A stretch of DNA of 64,000 nucleotides from Tachypleus tridentatus (Eukaryota > Arthropoda > Merostomata > Xiphosura > Limulidae): contig NC_134830.1 in the NCBI RefSeq assembly GCF_004210375.1, positions 8,618,001 through 8,682,000 of the forward strand, written 5' to 3'. Position 1 is the first letter of the stretch. Every line of letters begins with the position of its first letter. The notes beneath the pieces are model-generated. The model made no database searches. It worked only from the letters and a program-made list of their open reading frames with translations, and was not told the origin of the DNA. Below, piece by piece: positions 48,418 through 63,900 of this stretch. Both the position numbers and the translations under genes were made by a program.

Positions 48418-48924
48418 TTGCATCACACCATTTAAAATGCATTTCTGAATGTAAGAAAAACGTTAAACACTATGTCGTATTCTGTTAGTTTGAGCTCTAC
48501 AGTTCAAACTAATTTTGACTTATTTTAGTTATCCTTAAATTGTAATTTAAGTAACCGAAAAATTATATTTCTGATATTCCTGGTGGTGTATCAAAGGGCC
48601 TGATGGATTATAACGCTAAAATTCGACTTTCAATACTTGTGTGCGTTAAACAGAGCTTAAACAGCTCATTACGTAGTTTCGCGCTTAATGGCAAATTTGT
48701 TTAAAAAAATAAAATCCTCCAGTTTACAATTAACATAAATACACGTGACTCCTGATAAAATATTGACATTGGTTGTTTTACTTTGGCACAATGATGTGTC
48801 AACAACCTTATAACACCAGGAACAAGGTTTCTATACTCATGATCAACAAAGCACAAATAGCCCATTGTGCAGCTTTTTGCTTAAACAAACTATGAAAACA
48901 ATTACCTAATCGAGACTGTGTTAA
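48418..48924. repeat. Duplicated flank, copy 2 (right part)
   Basis: Matches 5518-6093. Differences are an extra stretch of about 13 bp near 48833-48845 (CTATACTCATGAT) and the loss of 86 bp just before the satellite. Degenerate family-2 SINE pieces are shared with copy 1. No gene. Confidence 0.88.
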
Positions 48925-51900
48925 AACATATGGCCTTAATCTGGTTAAATTAAACATCCATAACATCTGGTCTTAATCTAGTTAAATTAAACATCCATAA
49001 CATCTGGTCTTAATCTGGTTAAATTAAACATCCATAACATCTGGCGTTAATCTAGTTAAATTAAACATCCATAACATCTGGCCTTAATCTAGTTAAATTA
49101 AACATCCATAACATCTGGTCTTAATCTGGTTAAATTAAACATCCATAACATCTGGTCTTAATCTGGTTAAATTAAACATCCATAACATCTGGTCTTAATC
49201 TAGTTAAATTAAACATCCATAACATCTAGCCTTAATCTAGATAAATTAAACATCCATAACATCTAGTCTTAATCTAGCTAAATTAAACATCCATAACATC
49301 TGGTCTTAATCTGGTTAAATTAAACATCCATAACATCTCGACTCAATCTGGTAAATTAAACATCCATAACATCTAGTCTTAATCTAGTTAAATTAAACAT
49401 CCATAACATCTGGTCTTAATCTGGTTAAATTAAACATCCATAACATCTGGTCTTAATCTGGTTAAATTAAACATCCATAACATCTGGTCTTAATCTGGTT
49501 AAATTAAACATCCATAACATCTGGTCTTAATCTGGTTAAATTAAACATCCATAACATCTGGTCTTAATCTGGTTAAATTAAACATCCATAACATCTGGCT
49601 TTAATCTGGTTAAATTAAACATCCATAACATCTGGTCTTAATCTGGTTAAATTAAACATCCATAACATCTGGTCTTAATCTGGTTAAATTAAACATCCAT
49701 AACATCTGGTCTTAATCTAGTTAAATTAAACATCCATAACATCTGGTCTTAATCTAGTTAAATTAAACATCCATAACATCTGGTCTTAATCTGGTTAAAT
49801 TAAACATCCATAACATCTGGCCTTAATCTGGTTAAATTAAACATCCATAACATCTGGTCTTAATCTGGTTAAATTAAACATCCATAACATCTGGTCTTAA
49901 TCTGGTTAAATTAAACATCCATAACATCTGGTCTTAATCTGGTTAAATTAAACATCCATAACATCTGGCTTAATCTGGTTAAATTAAACATCCATAACAT
50001 CTGGTTAACTTAAACAATCTGGTTAAATTAAACATCCATAACATCTGGTCTTAATCTAGTTAAATTAAACATCCATAACATCTGGCCTTAATCTGGTTAA
50101 ATTAAACATCCATAACATCTGGTCTTAATCTGGTTAAATTAAACATCCATAACATCTGGCCTTAATCTGGTTAAATTAAACGTCCATAACATCTAATCTT
50201 AATCTACTTAAATTAAACATCCATAACATCTGGTCTTAATCTAGTTAAATTAAACATCCATAACATCTGGTCTTAATCTGGTTAAATTAAACATCCATAA
50301 CATCTGGTCTTAATCTGGTTAAATTAAACATCCATAACATCTGGTCTTAATCTGGTTAAATTAAACATCCATAACATCTGGTCTTAATCTGGTTAAATTA
50401 AACATCCATAACATCTGGTCTTAATCTGGTTAAATTAAACATCCATAACATCTGGCCTTAATCTGGTTAAATTAAACATCCATAACATCTGGCCTTAATC
50501 TGGTTAAATTAAACATCCATAACATCTGGTCATCTGGTCTTAATCATCCATAACATCTGGCCTTAATTAAATTAAACATCTATAACATCTGGTCTTAATC
50601 TGGTTAAATTAAACATCCATAACATCTGGTCTTAATCTTGTTAAATTAAACATCCATAACATCTGGTCTTAATCTAGTTAAATTAAACATCCATAACATC
50701 TTAAATTAATCTGGTGAAATTAAACATCCATAATATCTAAACTTAATCTGGTTAAATTAAACATCCATAATATCTGGTCTTAATCTGGTTAAATTAAACA
50801 TCCATAACATCTGGTCTTAATCTGGTTAAATTAAACATCCATAACATCTGGTCTTAATCTGGTTAAATTAAACATCCATAACATCTGGTCTTAATCTGGT
50901 TAAATTAAACATCCATAACATCTGGTCTGAATCTGGTTAAATTAAACATCCATAACATCTGGTCTTAATCTGGTTAAATTAAACATCCATAACATCTGGT
51001 CTTAATCTGGTTAAATTAAACATCCATAACATCTGGTCTTAATCTAGTTAAATTAAACATCCATAACATCTGGTCTTAATCTGGTTAAATTAAACATCCA
51101 TAACATCTGGACTTAATCTGGTTAAATTAAACATCCATAACATCTGGTCTTAATCTAGTTAAATTAAACATCCATAACATCTGGTCTTAATCTGGTTAAA
51201 TTAAACATCCATAACATCTGGTCTTAATCTGGTTAAATTAAACATCCATAACATCTGGCCTTAATCTGGTTAAATTAAACATCCATAACATCTGGTCTTA
51301 ATCTGGTTAAATTAAACATCCATAACATCTGGCCTTAATCTGGTTAAATTAAACATCCATAACATCTGGCCTTAATCTGGTTAAATTAAACATCCATAAC
51401 ATCTGGTCTTAATCTAGTTAAATTAAACATCCATAACATCTGGACTTAATCTGGTTAAATTAAACATCCATAACATCTGGTCTTAATCTGGTTAAATTAA
51501 ACATCCATAACATCTGGTCTTAATCTAGTTAAATTAAACATCCATAACATCTGGTCTTAATCTGGTTAAATTAAACATCCATAACATCTGGTCTTAATCT
51601 GGTTAAATTAAACATCCATAACATCTGGTCTTAATCTGGTTAAATTAAACATCCATAACATCTGGTCTTAATCTGGTTAAATTAAACATCCATAACATCT
51701 GGTCTTAATCTGGTTAAATTAAACATCCAAACCATCTGGTCTTAATGTGGTTAAATTAAACATCCAAACCATCTGGTCTTAATGTGGTTAAATTAAACAT
51801 CCATAATATCTGGCCTTAATCTGGTTAAATAACATAAAATTAAACATCCATAACATCTGGTCTTAATCTGGTTAAATTAAACATCCATAACATCTGGCCT

Positions 51901-54900
51901 TCATCTGGTAAAATTAAACATCCATAACATCTGGTCTTAATCTAAACATCCATAACATCTGGTTAATCTGGTTAAATTAAACATCCATAACATCTGGCTT
52001 AATCTGGTTAAATTAAACATCCATAACATCTGGTCTTAATCTGGTTAAATTAAACATCCATAACATCTGGTCTTAATCTGGTTAAATTAAACATCCATAA
52101 CATCTGGTCTTAATCTGGTTAAATTAAACATCCATAACATCTGGTCTTAATCTGGTTAAATTAAACATCCATAACATCTGGTCTTAATCTGGTTAAATTA
52201 AACATCCATAACATCTGGCCTTAATCTGGTTAAATTAAACATCCATAACATCTGGTCTGAATCTGGTTAAATTAAACATCCATAACATCTGGTCTTAATC
52301 TGGTTAAATTAAACATCCATAACATCTGGTTAAATTAAACATCTTCTGGTCTTATCTGGTTAAATTAAACATCCATAACATCTGGCCTTAATCTAGTTAA
52401 ATTAAACATCCATAACATATGGCCTTAATCTGGTTAAATTAAACATCCATAACATCTGGTCTTAATCTAGTTAAATTAAACATCCATAACATCTGGTCTT
52501 AATCTAGTTAAATTAAACATCCATAACATCTGGTCTTAATCTAGTTAAATTAAACATCCATAACATCTGGTCTTAATCTGGTTAAATTAAACATCCATAA
52601 CATCTGGTCTTAATCTGGTTAAATTAAACATCCATAACATCTGGACTAATCTGGTTAATCATCCATAACATCTGGGTTAAATTAAACATCCATAACACCT
52701 GGTCTTAATCTGGTTAAATTAAACATCCATAACATCTGGTCTTAATCTGGTTAAATTAAACATCCATAACATCTGGTCTTAATCTGGTTAAATTAAACAT
52801 CCATAACATCTGGTCTTAATCTGGTTAAATTAAACATCCATAACATCTGGTCTTAATCTGGTTAAATTAAACATCCATAACATCTGGTCTTAATCTGGTT
52901 AAATTAAACATCCATAACATCTGGTCTTAATCTGGTTAAATTAAACATCCATAACATCTGGCCTTAATCTGGTTAAATTAAACATCCATAACATCTGGTC
53001 TGAATCTGGTTAAATTAAACATCCATAACATCTGGTCTTAATCTGGTTAAATTAAACATCCATAACATCTGGTCTTAATCTGGTTAAATTAAACATCCAT
53101 AACATCTGGTCTTAATCTGGTTAAATTAAACATCCATAACATCTGGTCTTAATCTGGTTAAATTAAACATCCATAACATCTGGACTTAATCTGGTTAAAT
53201 TAAACATCCATAACATCTGGCCTTAATCTGGTTAAATTAAACATCCATAACATTTGGCCTTAATCTGGTTAAATTAAACATCCATAACATCTGGTCTTAA
53301 TCTGGTTAAATTAAACATCCATAACATCTGGTCTTAATCTAAATTAAATTAAACATCCATAACATCTGGCCTTAATCTGGTTAAATTAAACATCCATAAC
53401 ATCTGGTCTTAATCTGGTTAAATTAAACATCCATAACATCTGGTCTTAATCTGGTTAAATTAAACATCCATAACATCTGGCCTTAATCTGGTTAAATTAA
53501 ACATCACAACATCTGGACTGAATCTGGTTAAATTAAACATCCATAACAACTGGTCTTGATCTAAAAAATTAAACATCCATAACATCTGGTCTTAAATTAA
53601 ACATCCATAACATCTGGTTTAAAAATTAAACATCCATAACATCTGATCTAAATCTGGTTAAATTAAACATCCATAACATCTGGTCTTAATCTGGTTAAAT
53701 TAAACATCCATAACATCTGGTCTTAATCTGGTTAAATTAAACATCCATAACATCTGGTCTTAATCTGGTTAAATTAAACATCCATAACATCTGGTCTTAA
53801 TCTGGTTAAATTAAACATCCATAACATCTGGTCTTAATCTGGTTAAATTAAACATCCATAACATCTGGTCTTAATCTGGTTAAATTAAACATCCATAACA
53901 TCTGGTCTTAATCTGGTTAAATTAAACATCCATAACATCTGGTCTTAATCTGGTTAAATTAAACATCCATCCATAAATTATCTGGTCTTAATCTGGTTAA
54001 ATTAAACATCCATATCATCTGGTCTTAATCTGGTTAAATTAAACATCCATAACATCTGGCCTTAATCTGGTTAAATTAAACATCCATAACATCTGGTCTT
54101 AATCTGGTTAAATTAAACATCCATAACATCTGGTCTTAATCTGGTTAAATTAAACATCCATAACACCTCTTCTTAATCTTGTTAAATTAAACATCCATAA
54201 CATCTGGAAATTAAACTTAATCTGGTTAAATTAAACATCCATAACATCTGGTCTTAATCTGGTTAAATTAAACATCCATAACACATGGCCTTAATCTGGT
54301 TAAATTAAACATCCATAACATATGGCCTTAATCTGGTTAAATTAAACATCCATAACATCTGGTCTTAATATGGTTAAATTAAACATCCATAACATCTGGT
54401 CTTAATCTAATTAAATTAAACATCCATAACATCTGATCTTAATCTGGTTAAATTAAACATCCATAACATTTGGTCTTAATCTGGTAAAATTAAACATCCA
54501 TAACATCTGGACATAATCTGGTTAATATAAACACGAGTAACATCTTGTCTCAATCTGGTTAAATTCAAAATCCATAACAACTGGTTTTAATCTGGTTAAA
54601 AACATTAAACATCCATAACATCTGGTCTTAATCTGGTTAAATTAAACATCCATAACATCTGGTCTTAATCTGGTTAAATTAAACATCCATAACATCTGGC
54701 CTTAATCTGGTTAAATTAAACATCCATAACATCTGGCCTTAATCTGGTTAAATTAAACATCCATAACATCTGGTTAATCTGGTTAATCTGGTTAAATTAA
54801 ACATCCATAACATCTGGTCTTAATCTGGTTAAATTAAACATCCATAACATCTGGTCTTAATCTGGTTAAATTAAACATCCATAACACCTGGTCTTAATCT

Positions 54901-57900
54901 ATTAAATTAAACATTCATAACATCTGGTTAATCTGGTTAAATTAAACATCCATAACATCTGGTCTTAATCTGGTTAAATTAAACATCCATAACATCTGGT
55001 CTTAATCTGGTTAAATTAAACATCCATAACATCTGGTCTTAATCTGGTTAAATTATACATCCATAACATCTGGTCTTAATCTGGTTAAATTAAACATCCA
55101 TAACATCTGGCCTTAATCTGGTTAAATTAAACATCCATAACATCTGGTCTTAATCTGGTTAAATTAAACATCCATAACATCTGGCCTTAATCTGGTTAAA
55201 TTAAACATCCATAACATCTGGACTTAATCTGGTTAAATTAAACATCCATAACATCTGGTCTTAATCTGGTTAAATTAAACATCCATAACATCTGGTCTTA
55301 ATCTGGTTAAATTAAACATCCATAACATCTGGTCTTAATCTGGTTAAATTAAACATCCATAACATCTGGTCTTAATCTGGTTAAATTAAACATCCATAAC
55401 ATCTGGTCTTAATCTGGTTAAATTAAACATCCATAACATCTGGTCTTAATCTGGTTAAATTAAACATCCATAACATCTGGTCTTAATCTGGTTAAATTAA
55501 ACATCCATAACATCTGGCCTTAATCTGGTTAAATTAAACATCCATAACATCTGGTCTGAATCTGGTTAAATTAAACATCCATAACATCTGGTCTTAATCT
55601 GGTTAAATTAAACATCCATAACATCTGGTCTTAATCTGGTTAAATTAAACATCCATAACATCTGGCCTTAATCTGGTTAAATTAAACATCCATAACATCT
55701 GGCCTTAATCTGGTTAAATTAAACATCCATAACACCTGGCCTTAATCTAGTTAAATTAAACATCCATAACATCTGGCCTTAATCTGGTTAAATTAAACAT
55801 CCATAACATCTGGCCTTAATCTGGTTAAATTAAACATCCATAACATCTGGTCTTAATCTGGTTAAATTAAACATCCATAACATCTGGTCTTAATCTGGTT
55901 AAATTAAACATCCATAACATCTGGTCTTAATCTAAAATTAAACATCCATAACATCTGATCTTAATCTGGTTAAATTAAACATCCATAACATCTGGTCTTA
56001 ATCTGGTTAAATTAAACATCCATAACATCTGGTCTTAATCTGGTTAAATTAAACATCCATAACATCTGGTCTTAATCTGGTTAAATTAAACATCCATAAC
56101 ATCTGGTCTTAATCTGGTTAAATTAAACATCCATAACATCTGGTCTTAATCTGGTTAAATTAAACATCCATAACATCTGGTCTTAATCTGGTTAAATTAA
56201 ACATCCATAACATCTGGTCTTAATCTGGTTAAATTAAACATCATCCATAATCTGGTTAAATTAAACATCCATAACATCTGGTTAAATCTAAACAAACATC
56301 CATAACATCTGGTCTTAATCTGGTTAAATTAAACATCCATAACATCTGGTCTTAATCTGGTTAAATTAAACATCCATAACATCTGGTCTTAATCTGGTTA
56401 AATTAAACATCCATAACATCTGGTCTTAATCTGGTTAAATTAAACATCCATAACATCTGGTCTTAATCTGGTTAAATTAAACATCCATAACATCTGGTCT
56501 TAATCTGGTTAAATTAAACATCCATAACATCTGGCCTTAATCTGGTTAAATTAAACATCCATAACATCTGGTCTTAATCTGGTTAAATTAAACATCCATA
56601 ACATCTGGTCTTAATCTGGTTAAATTAAACATCCATAACATCTGGTCTTAATCTGGTTAAATTAAACATCCATAACATCTGGTCTTAATCTGGTTAAATT
56701 AAACATCCATAACATCTGGTCTTAATCTGGTTAAATTAAACATCCATAACATCTGGTCTTAATCTGTTAAATTAAACATCCATAACATCTGGTCTTAATC
56801 TGGTTAAATTAAACATCCATAACATCTGGTCTTAATCTGGTTAAATTAAACATCCATAACATCTGGTCTTAATCTGGTTAAATTAAACATCCATAACATC
56901 TGGTCTTAATCTGGTTAAATTAAACATCCATAACATCTGGTCTTAATCTGGTTAAATTAAACATCCATAACATCTGGCCTTAATCTTAATCTGGTTAAAT
57001 TAAACATCCATAACATCTGGTCTTAATCTGGTTAAATTAAACATCCATAACATCATCTGGTTAAATTAAACTTAATCTGGTCTTAATCTGGTTAAATTAA
57101 ACATCCATAACATCTGGTCTTAATCTGGTTAAATTAAACATCCATAACATCTGGTCTTAATCTAGTTAAATTAAACATCCATAACATCTGGTCTTAATCT
57201 GGTTAAATTAAACATCCATAACATCTGGTCTTAATCTGGTTAAATTAAACATCCATAACATCTGGTCTTAATCTGGTTAAATTAAACATCCATAACATCT
57301 GGTCTTAATCTGGTTAAATTAAACATCCATAACATCTGGTCTTAATCTGGTTAAATTAAACATCCATAACATCTGGTCTTAATCTGGTTAAATTAAACAT
57401 CCATAACATCTGGTCTTAATCTGGTTAAATTAAACATCCATAACATCTGGTCTTAATCTGGTTAAATTAAACATCCATAACATCTGGTTAAATTAAACAT
57501 CCATAATCTTAATCTGTTAAATTAAACATCCATAACATCTGGTCTTAATCTGGTTAAATTAAACATCCATAACATCTGGTCTTAATCTGGTTAAATTAAA
57601 CATCCATAACATCTGGTCTTAATCTGGTTAAATTAAACATCCATAACATCTGGTCTTAATCTGGTTAAATTAAACATCCATAACATCTGGTCTTAATCTG
57701 GTTAAATTAAACATCCATAACATCTGGTCTTAATCTCCATAACATCTGTTAAATTAAACATCCATAACATCTGGTCTTAATCTGGTTAAATTAAACATCC
57801 ATAACATCTGGTTAAATTAAACATCCATAACATCTGGTCTTAATCTGGTTAAATTAAACATCCATAACATCTGGTCTTAATCTGGTTAAATTAAACATCC

Positions 57901-60900
57901 ATAACATCTGGTCTTAATCTGGTTAAATTAAACATCCATAACATCTGGCCTTAATCTGGTTAAATTAAACATCCATAACATCTGGTCTTAATCTGGTTAA
58001 ATTAAACATCCATAACATCTGGTCTTAATCTGGTTAAATTAAACATCCATAACATCTGGTCTTAATCTGGTTAAATTAAACATCCATAACATCTGGTCTT
58101 AATCTGGTTAAATTAAACATCCATAACATCTGGTCTTAATCTGGTTAAATTAAACATCCATAACATCTGGTCTTAATCTGGTTAAATTAAACATCCATAA
58201 CATCTGGTCTTAATCTGGTTAAATTAAACATCCATAACATCTGGTCTTAATCTGGTTAAATTAAACATCCATAACATCTGGCCTTAATCTGGTTAAATTA
58301 AACATCCATAACATCTGGTCTTAATCTGGTTAAATTAAACATCCATAACATCTGGTCTTAATCTGGTTAAATTAAACATCCATAACATCTGGTCTTAATC
58401 TGGTTAAATTAAACATCCATAACATCTGGCCTTAATCTGGTTAAATTAAACATCCATAACATCTGGTCTTAATCTGGTTAAATTAAACATCCATAACATC
58501 TGGTCTTAATCTGGTTAAATTAAACATCCATAACATCTGGTCTTAATCTGGTTAAATTAAACATCCATAACATCTGGCCTTAATCTGGTTAAATTAAACA
58601 TCCATAACATCTGGCATCTTAATCTGGTTAAATTAAACATCCATAACATCTGGCCTTAATCTGGTTAAATTAAACATCCATAACATGTGGCCTTAATCTG
58701 GTTAAATTAAACATCCATAACACCTGGTCTTAATCTAGTTAAATTAAACATCCATAACATCTGGTCTTAATCTGGTTAAATTAAACATCCATAACATCTG
58801 GTCTTAATCTTAATCTGGTCTTAATCTAAATTAAACATCCATAACATCTGGTCTTAATCTGGTTAAATTAAACATCCATAACATCTGGTCTTAATCTGGT
58901 TAAATTAAACATCCATAACATCTGGTCTTAATCTGGTTAAATTAAACTTAATCTGGTTAAATTAAACATCCATAACATCTGGTCTTAATCTGGTTAAATT
59001 AAACATCCATAACATCTGGTTAAATTAAACATCCATAACTTAATCTGGTTAAATTAAACATCCATAACATCTGGTCTTAATCTGGTTAAATTAAACATCC
59101 ATAACATCTGGTCTTAATCTGGTTAAATTAAACATCCATAACATCTGGTCTTAATCTGGTTAAATTAAACATCCATAACATCTGGTCTTAATCTGGTTAA
59201 ATTAAACATCCATAACATCTGGTCTTAATCTGGTTAAATTAAACATCCATAACATCTGGTCTTAATCTGGTTAAATTAAACATCCATAACATCTGGCCTT
59301 AATCTGGTTAAATTAAACATCCATAACATCTGGACTGAATCTGGTTAAATTAAACATCCATAACAACTGGTCTTGATCTAAAAAATTAAACATCCATAAC
59401 ATCTGGTCTTAATCTGGTTAAATTCAACATCCATAACATCTGGTCTTAATCTGGTTAAATTAAACATCCATATCATCTGGTCTGAATCTGGTTAAATTAA
59501 ACATCCATAACATCTGGTCTTAATCTGGTTAAATTAAAGATCCATAACATCTGGGCTTAATCTGGTTAAATTAAACATTCATAACATCTGGTCTTAATCT
59601 GGTTAAATTAAACATCCATAACATCTGGTTAAATTAAACATCCATAACATCTGGTTAATCTGGTTAAAAACATCCATAACATCTGGTCTTAATCTGGTTA
59701 AATTAAACATCCATAACATCTGGCCTTAATCTGGTTAAATTAAACATCCATAACATCTGGTCTTAAATCTTAATCTAGTTAAATTAAACATCCATAACAT
59801 CATCTGGTCCATTAATCTGGTTAAATTAAACATCCATAACATCTGGTCTTAATCTGGTTAAATTAAACATCCATAACATCTGGCCTTAATCTGGTTAAAT
59901 TAAACATTCATAACATCTGGTCTTAATCTGGTTAAATTAAACATCCATAACATCTGGTCTTAATCTGGTTAAATTAAACATCCATAACATCTGGCCTTAA
60001 TCTGGTTAAATTAAACATCCATAACATCTGGCCTTAATCTGGTTAAATTAAACATCCATAACATCTGGCCTTAATCTGGTTAAATTAAACATCCATAACA
60101 TCTGGTCTGAATCTGGTTAAATTAAACATTCATAATATCTGGACTTAATATGGTTAAATTAAACATCCATAACATCTGGTTAAATTAAACATCCATAACA
60201 TCTGGTTAAATCTGGTTAAATTAAACATCCATAACATCTGGTCTTAATCTGGTTAAATTAAACATCCATAACATCTGGTCTTAATCTGGTTAAATTAAAC
60301 ATCCATAACATCTGGTCTTAATCTGGTTAAATTAAACATCCATAACATCTGGTCTTAATCTGGTTAAATTAAACATCCATAACATCTGGTCTTAATCTGG
60401 TTAAATTAAACATCCATAACATCTGGTCTCCATATCTGGTTAAATTAAACATCCATAACATCTGGTCTTAATCTGGTTAAATTAAACATCCATAACATCT
60501 GGTTAAATTAAACTCCATAATCTGGTTAAATTAAACATCCATAACATCTGGTCTTAATCTGGTTAAATTAAACATCCATAACATCTGGTCTTAATCTGGT
60601 TAAATTAAACATCCATAACATCTGGTCTTAATCTGGTTAAATTAAACATCCATAACATCTGGCCTTAATCCGGTTAAATTAAACATCCATAACATCTGGT
60701 CTTAATCTGGTTAAATTAAACATCCATAACATCTGGCCTTAATCTGGTTAAATTAAACATCCATAACATCTGGACTTAATCTGGTTAAATTAAACATCCA
60801 TAACATCTGGTCTTAATCTGGTTAAATTAAACATCCATAACATCTGGTCTTAATCTGGTTAAATTAAACATCCATAACATCTGGTTAATCTGGTTAAATT

Positions 60901-63900
60901 AAACATCCATAACATCTGGTCTTAATCTGGTTAAATTAAACATCCATAACATCTGGCCTTAATCTGGTTAAATTAAACATCCATAACATCTGGTCTTAAT
61001 CTGGTTAAATTAAACATCCATAACATCTGGTCTTAATCTGGTTAAATTAAACATCCATAACATCTGGTCTTAATCTGGTTAAATTAAACATCCATAACAT
61101 CTGGTCTTAATCTGGTTAAATTAAACATCCATAACATCTTAAACATCCATAACATCTGTTTAATCTATTAAATTAAACATCCATAACATCTGGTCTTAAT
61201 CTGGTTAAATTAAACATCCATAACATCTGGCCTTAATCCGGTTAAATTAAACATCCAAACCATCTGGTCTTAATGTGGTTAAATTAAACATCCAAACCAT
61301 CTGGTCTTAATGTGGTTAAATTAAACATCCATAATATCTGGCCTTAATCTGGTTAAATTAAACATCCATAACATCTGGTCTTAATCTGGTTAAATTAAAC
61401 ATCCATAACATCTGGTCTTAATCTGGTTAAATTAAACATCCATAACATCTGGTCTTAATCTGGTTAAATTAAACATCCATAACATCTGGTCTTAATCTAG
61501 TTAAATTAAACATCCATAACATCTGGTCTTAATCTGGTTAAATTAAACATCCATAACATCTGGTCTTAATCTGGTTAAATTAAACATCCATAACATCTGG
61601 TCTTAATCTGGTTAAATTAAACATCCATAACATCTGGTCTTAATCTGGTTAAATTAAACATCCATAACATCTGGTCTTAATCTGGTTAAATTAAACATCC
61701 ATAACATCTGGTCTTAATCTGGTTAAATTAAACATCCATAACATCTGGTCTTAATCTGGTTAAATTAAACATCCATAACATCTGGTCTTAATATGGTTAA
61801 ATTAAAGATCCATAACATCAGATCTTAATATTATAAATTAAACATCCATAACATTGGTCTTAATCTAGATAAATTAAACATCCATAACATGTGGCCATAA
61901 TATAGTTAAATTAAACATCTATAACATCTGGTCTTAATCTGGTTAAATTAAACATCCATAACATCTGGTCTTAATCTGGTTAAATTAAACATCCATAACA
62001 TCTGGTCTTAATCTGGTTAAATTAAACATCCATAACATCTGGCCTTAATCTGGTTAAATTAAACATCCATAACATCTGGTCTTAATCTGGTTAAATTAAA
62101 CATCCATAACATCTGGTCTTAATCTGGTTAAATTAAACATCCATAACATCTGGTCTTAATCTGGTTAAATTAAACATCCATAACATCTGGTCTTAATCTG
62201 GTTAAATTAAACATCCATAACATCTGGTCTTAATCTGGTTAAATTAAACATCCATAACATCTGGTCTTAATCTGGTTAAATTAAACATCCATAACATCTG
62301 GTCTTAATCTGGTTAAATTAAACATCCATAACATCTGGCCTTAATCTGGTTAAATTAAACATCCATAACAATCTGGTTAAATTAAACATCCATAATCTGG
62401 TTAATCTTTAAATTAAACATCCATAACATCTGGTCTTAATCTGGTTAAATAAAACATACGTAACATCTGGCCATAATGTGGTTAAATTAAACATCCATAA
62501 CACCTGCTCTTAATCTAGTTAAATTAAATATTCATAACATCTGGTCTTAATCTGGTTAAATTAAACATCCATAACATCTGGTCTTAATCTGGTTAAATTA
62601 AACATCCATAACATCTGGTCTTAATCTGGTTAAATTAAACATCCATAACATCTGGTCTTAATCTGGTTAAATTAAACATCCATAACATCTGGTCTTAATC
62701 TGGTTAAATTAAACATCCATAACATCTGGTTTAATCTGGTTAAATTAAACATCCATAACATCTGGTCTTAATCTGGTTAAATTAAACATCCATAACATCT
62801 GGTCTTAATCTTTAAATTAAACATCCATAACATCTGGACTTAATCTGGTTAAATTAAACATCCATAACATCTGGCTTAATCTGGTTAAATTAAACATCCA
62901 TAACATCTGGTCTTTAATCTGGTTAAATTAAATATCCATAACATTTGGCCTTCATCTGGTTAAATTAAACATCCATAACATCTGGTCTGAATCTGGTTAA
63001 ATTAAACATTCATAATATCTGGTCTTAATCTGGTTAAATTAAACATCCATAACATCTGGTCTTAATCTGGTTAAATTAAACATCCATAACATCTGGTCTT
63101 AATCTGGTTAAATTAAACATCCATAACATCTGGTCTTAATCTGGTTAAATTAAACATCCATAACATCTGGTCTTAATCTGGTTAAATTAAACATCCATAA
63201 CATCTGGTCTTAATCTGGTTAAATTAAACATCCATAACATCTGGCCTTAATCTGGTTAAATTAAACATCCATAACATCTGGTCTTAATCTGGTTAAATTA
63301 AACATCCATAACATCTGGTCTTAATCTGGTTAAATTAAACATCCATAACATCTGGTCTTAATCTGGTTAAATTAAACATCCATAACATCTGGTCTTAATC
63401 TGGTTTAATCTGGTTAATTAAACATCCATAACATCTGGCCTTAATCTGGTTAAATTAAACATCCATAACATCTGGTCTTAATCTGGTTAAATTAAACATC
63501 CATAACATCTGGTCTTAATCTGGTTAAAATTTAAACATCCATAACATCTGGTCTTAATCTGGTTAAATTAAACATCCATAACATCTGGCCTTAATCTGGT
63601 TAAATTAAACATCCATAACATCTGGCCTTAATCTGGTTAAATTAAACATCCATAACATCTGGCCTTAATCTGGTTAAATTAAACATCCATAACACATGGC
63701 CTTAATCTAGTTAAATTAAACATCCATAACATCTGGCCTTAATCTGGTTAAATTAAACATCCATCCATAAATTAAACATCCATAACACATGGCCTTAATC
63801 TGGTTAAATTAAACGTCCATAACATCTAATCTTAATCTGGTTAAATTAAACATCCATAACATCTGGTCTTAATCTAGTTAAATTAAACATCCATAACATC

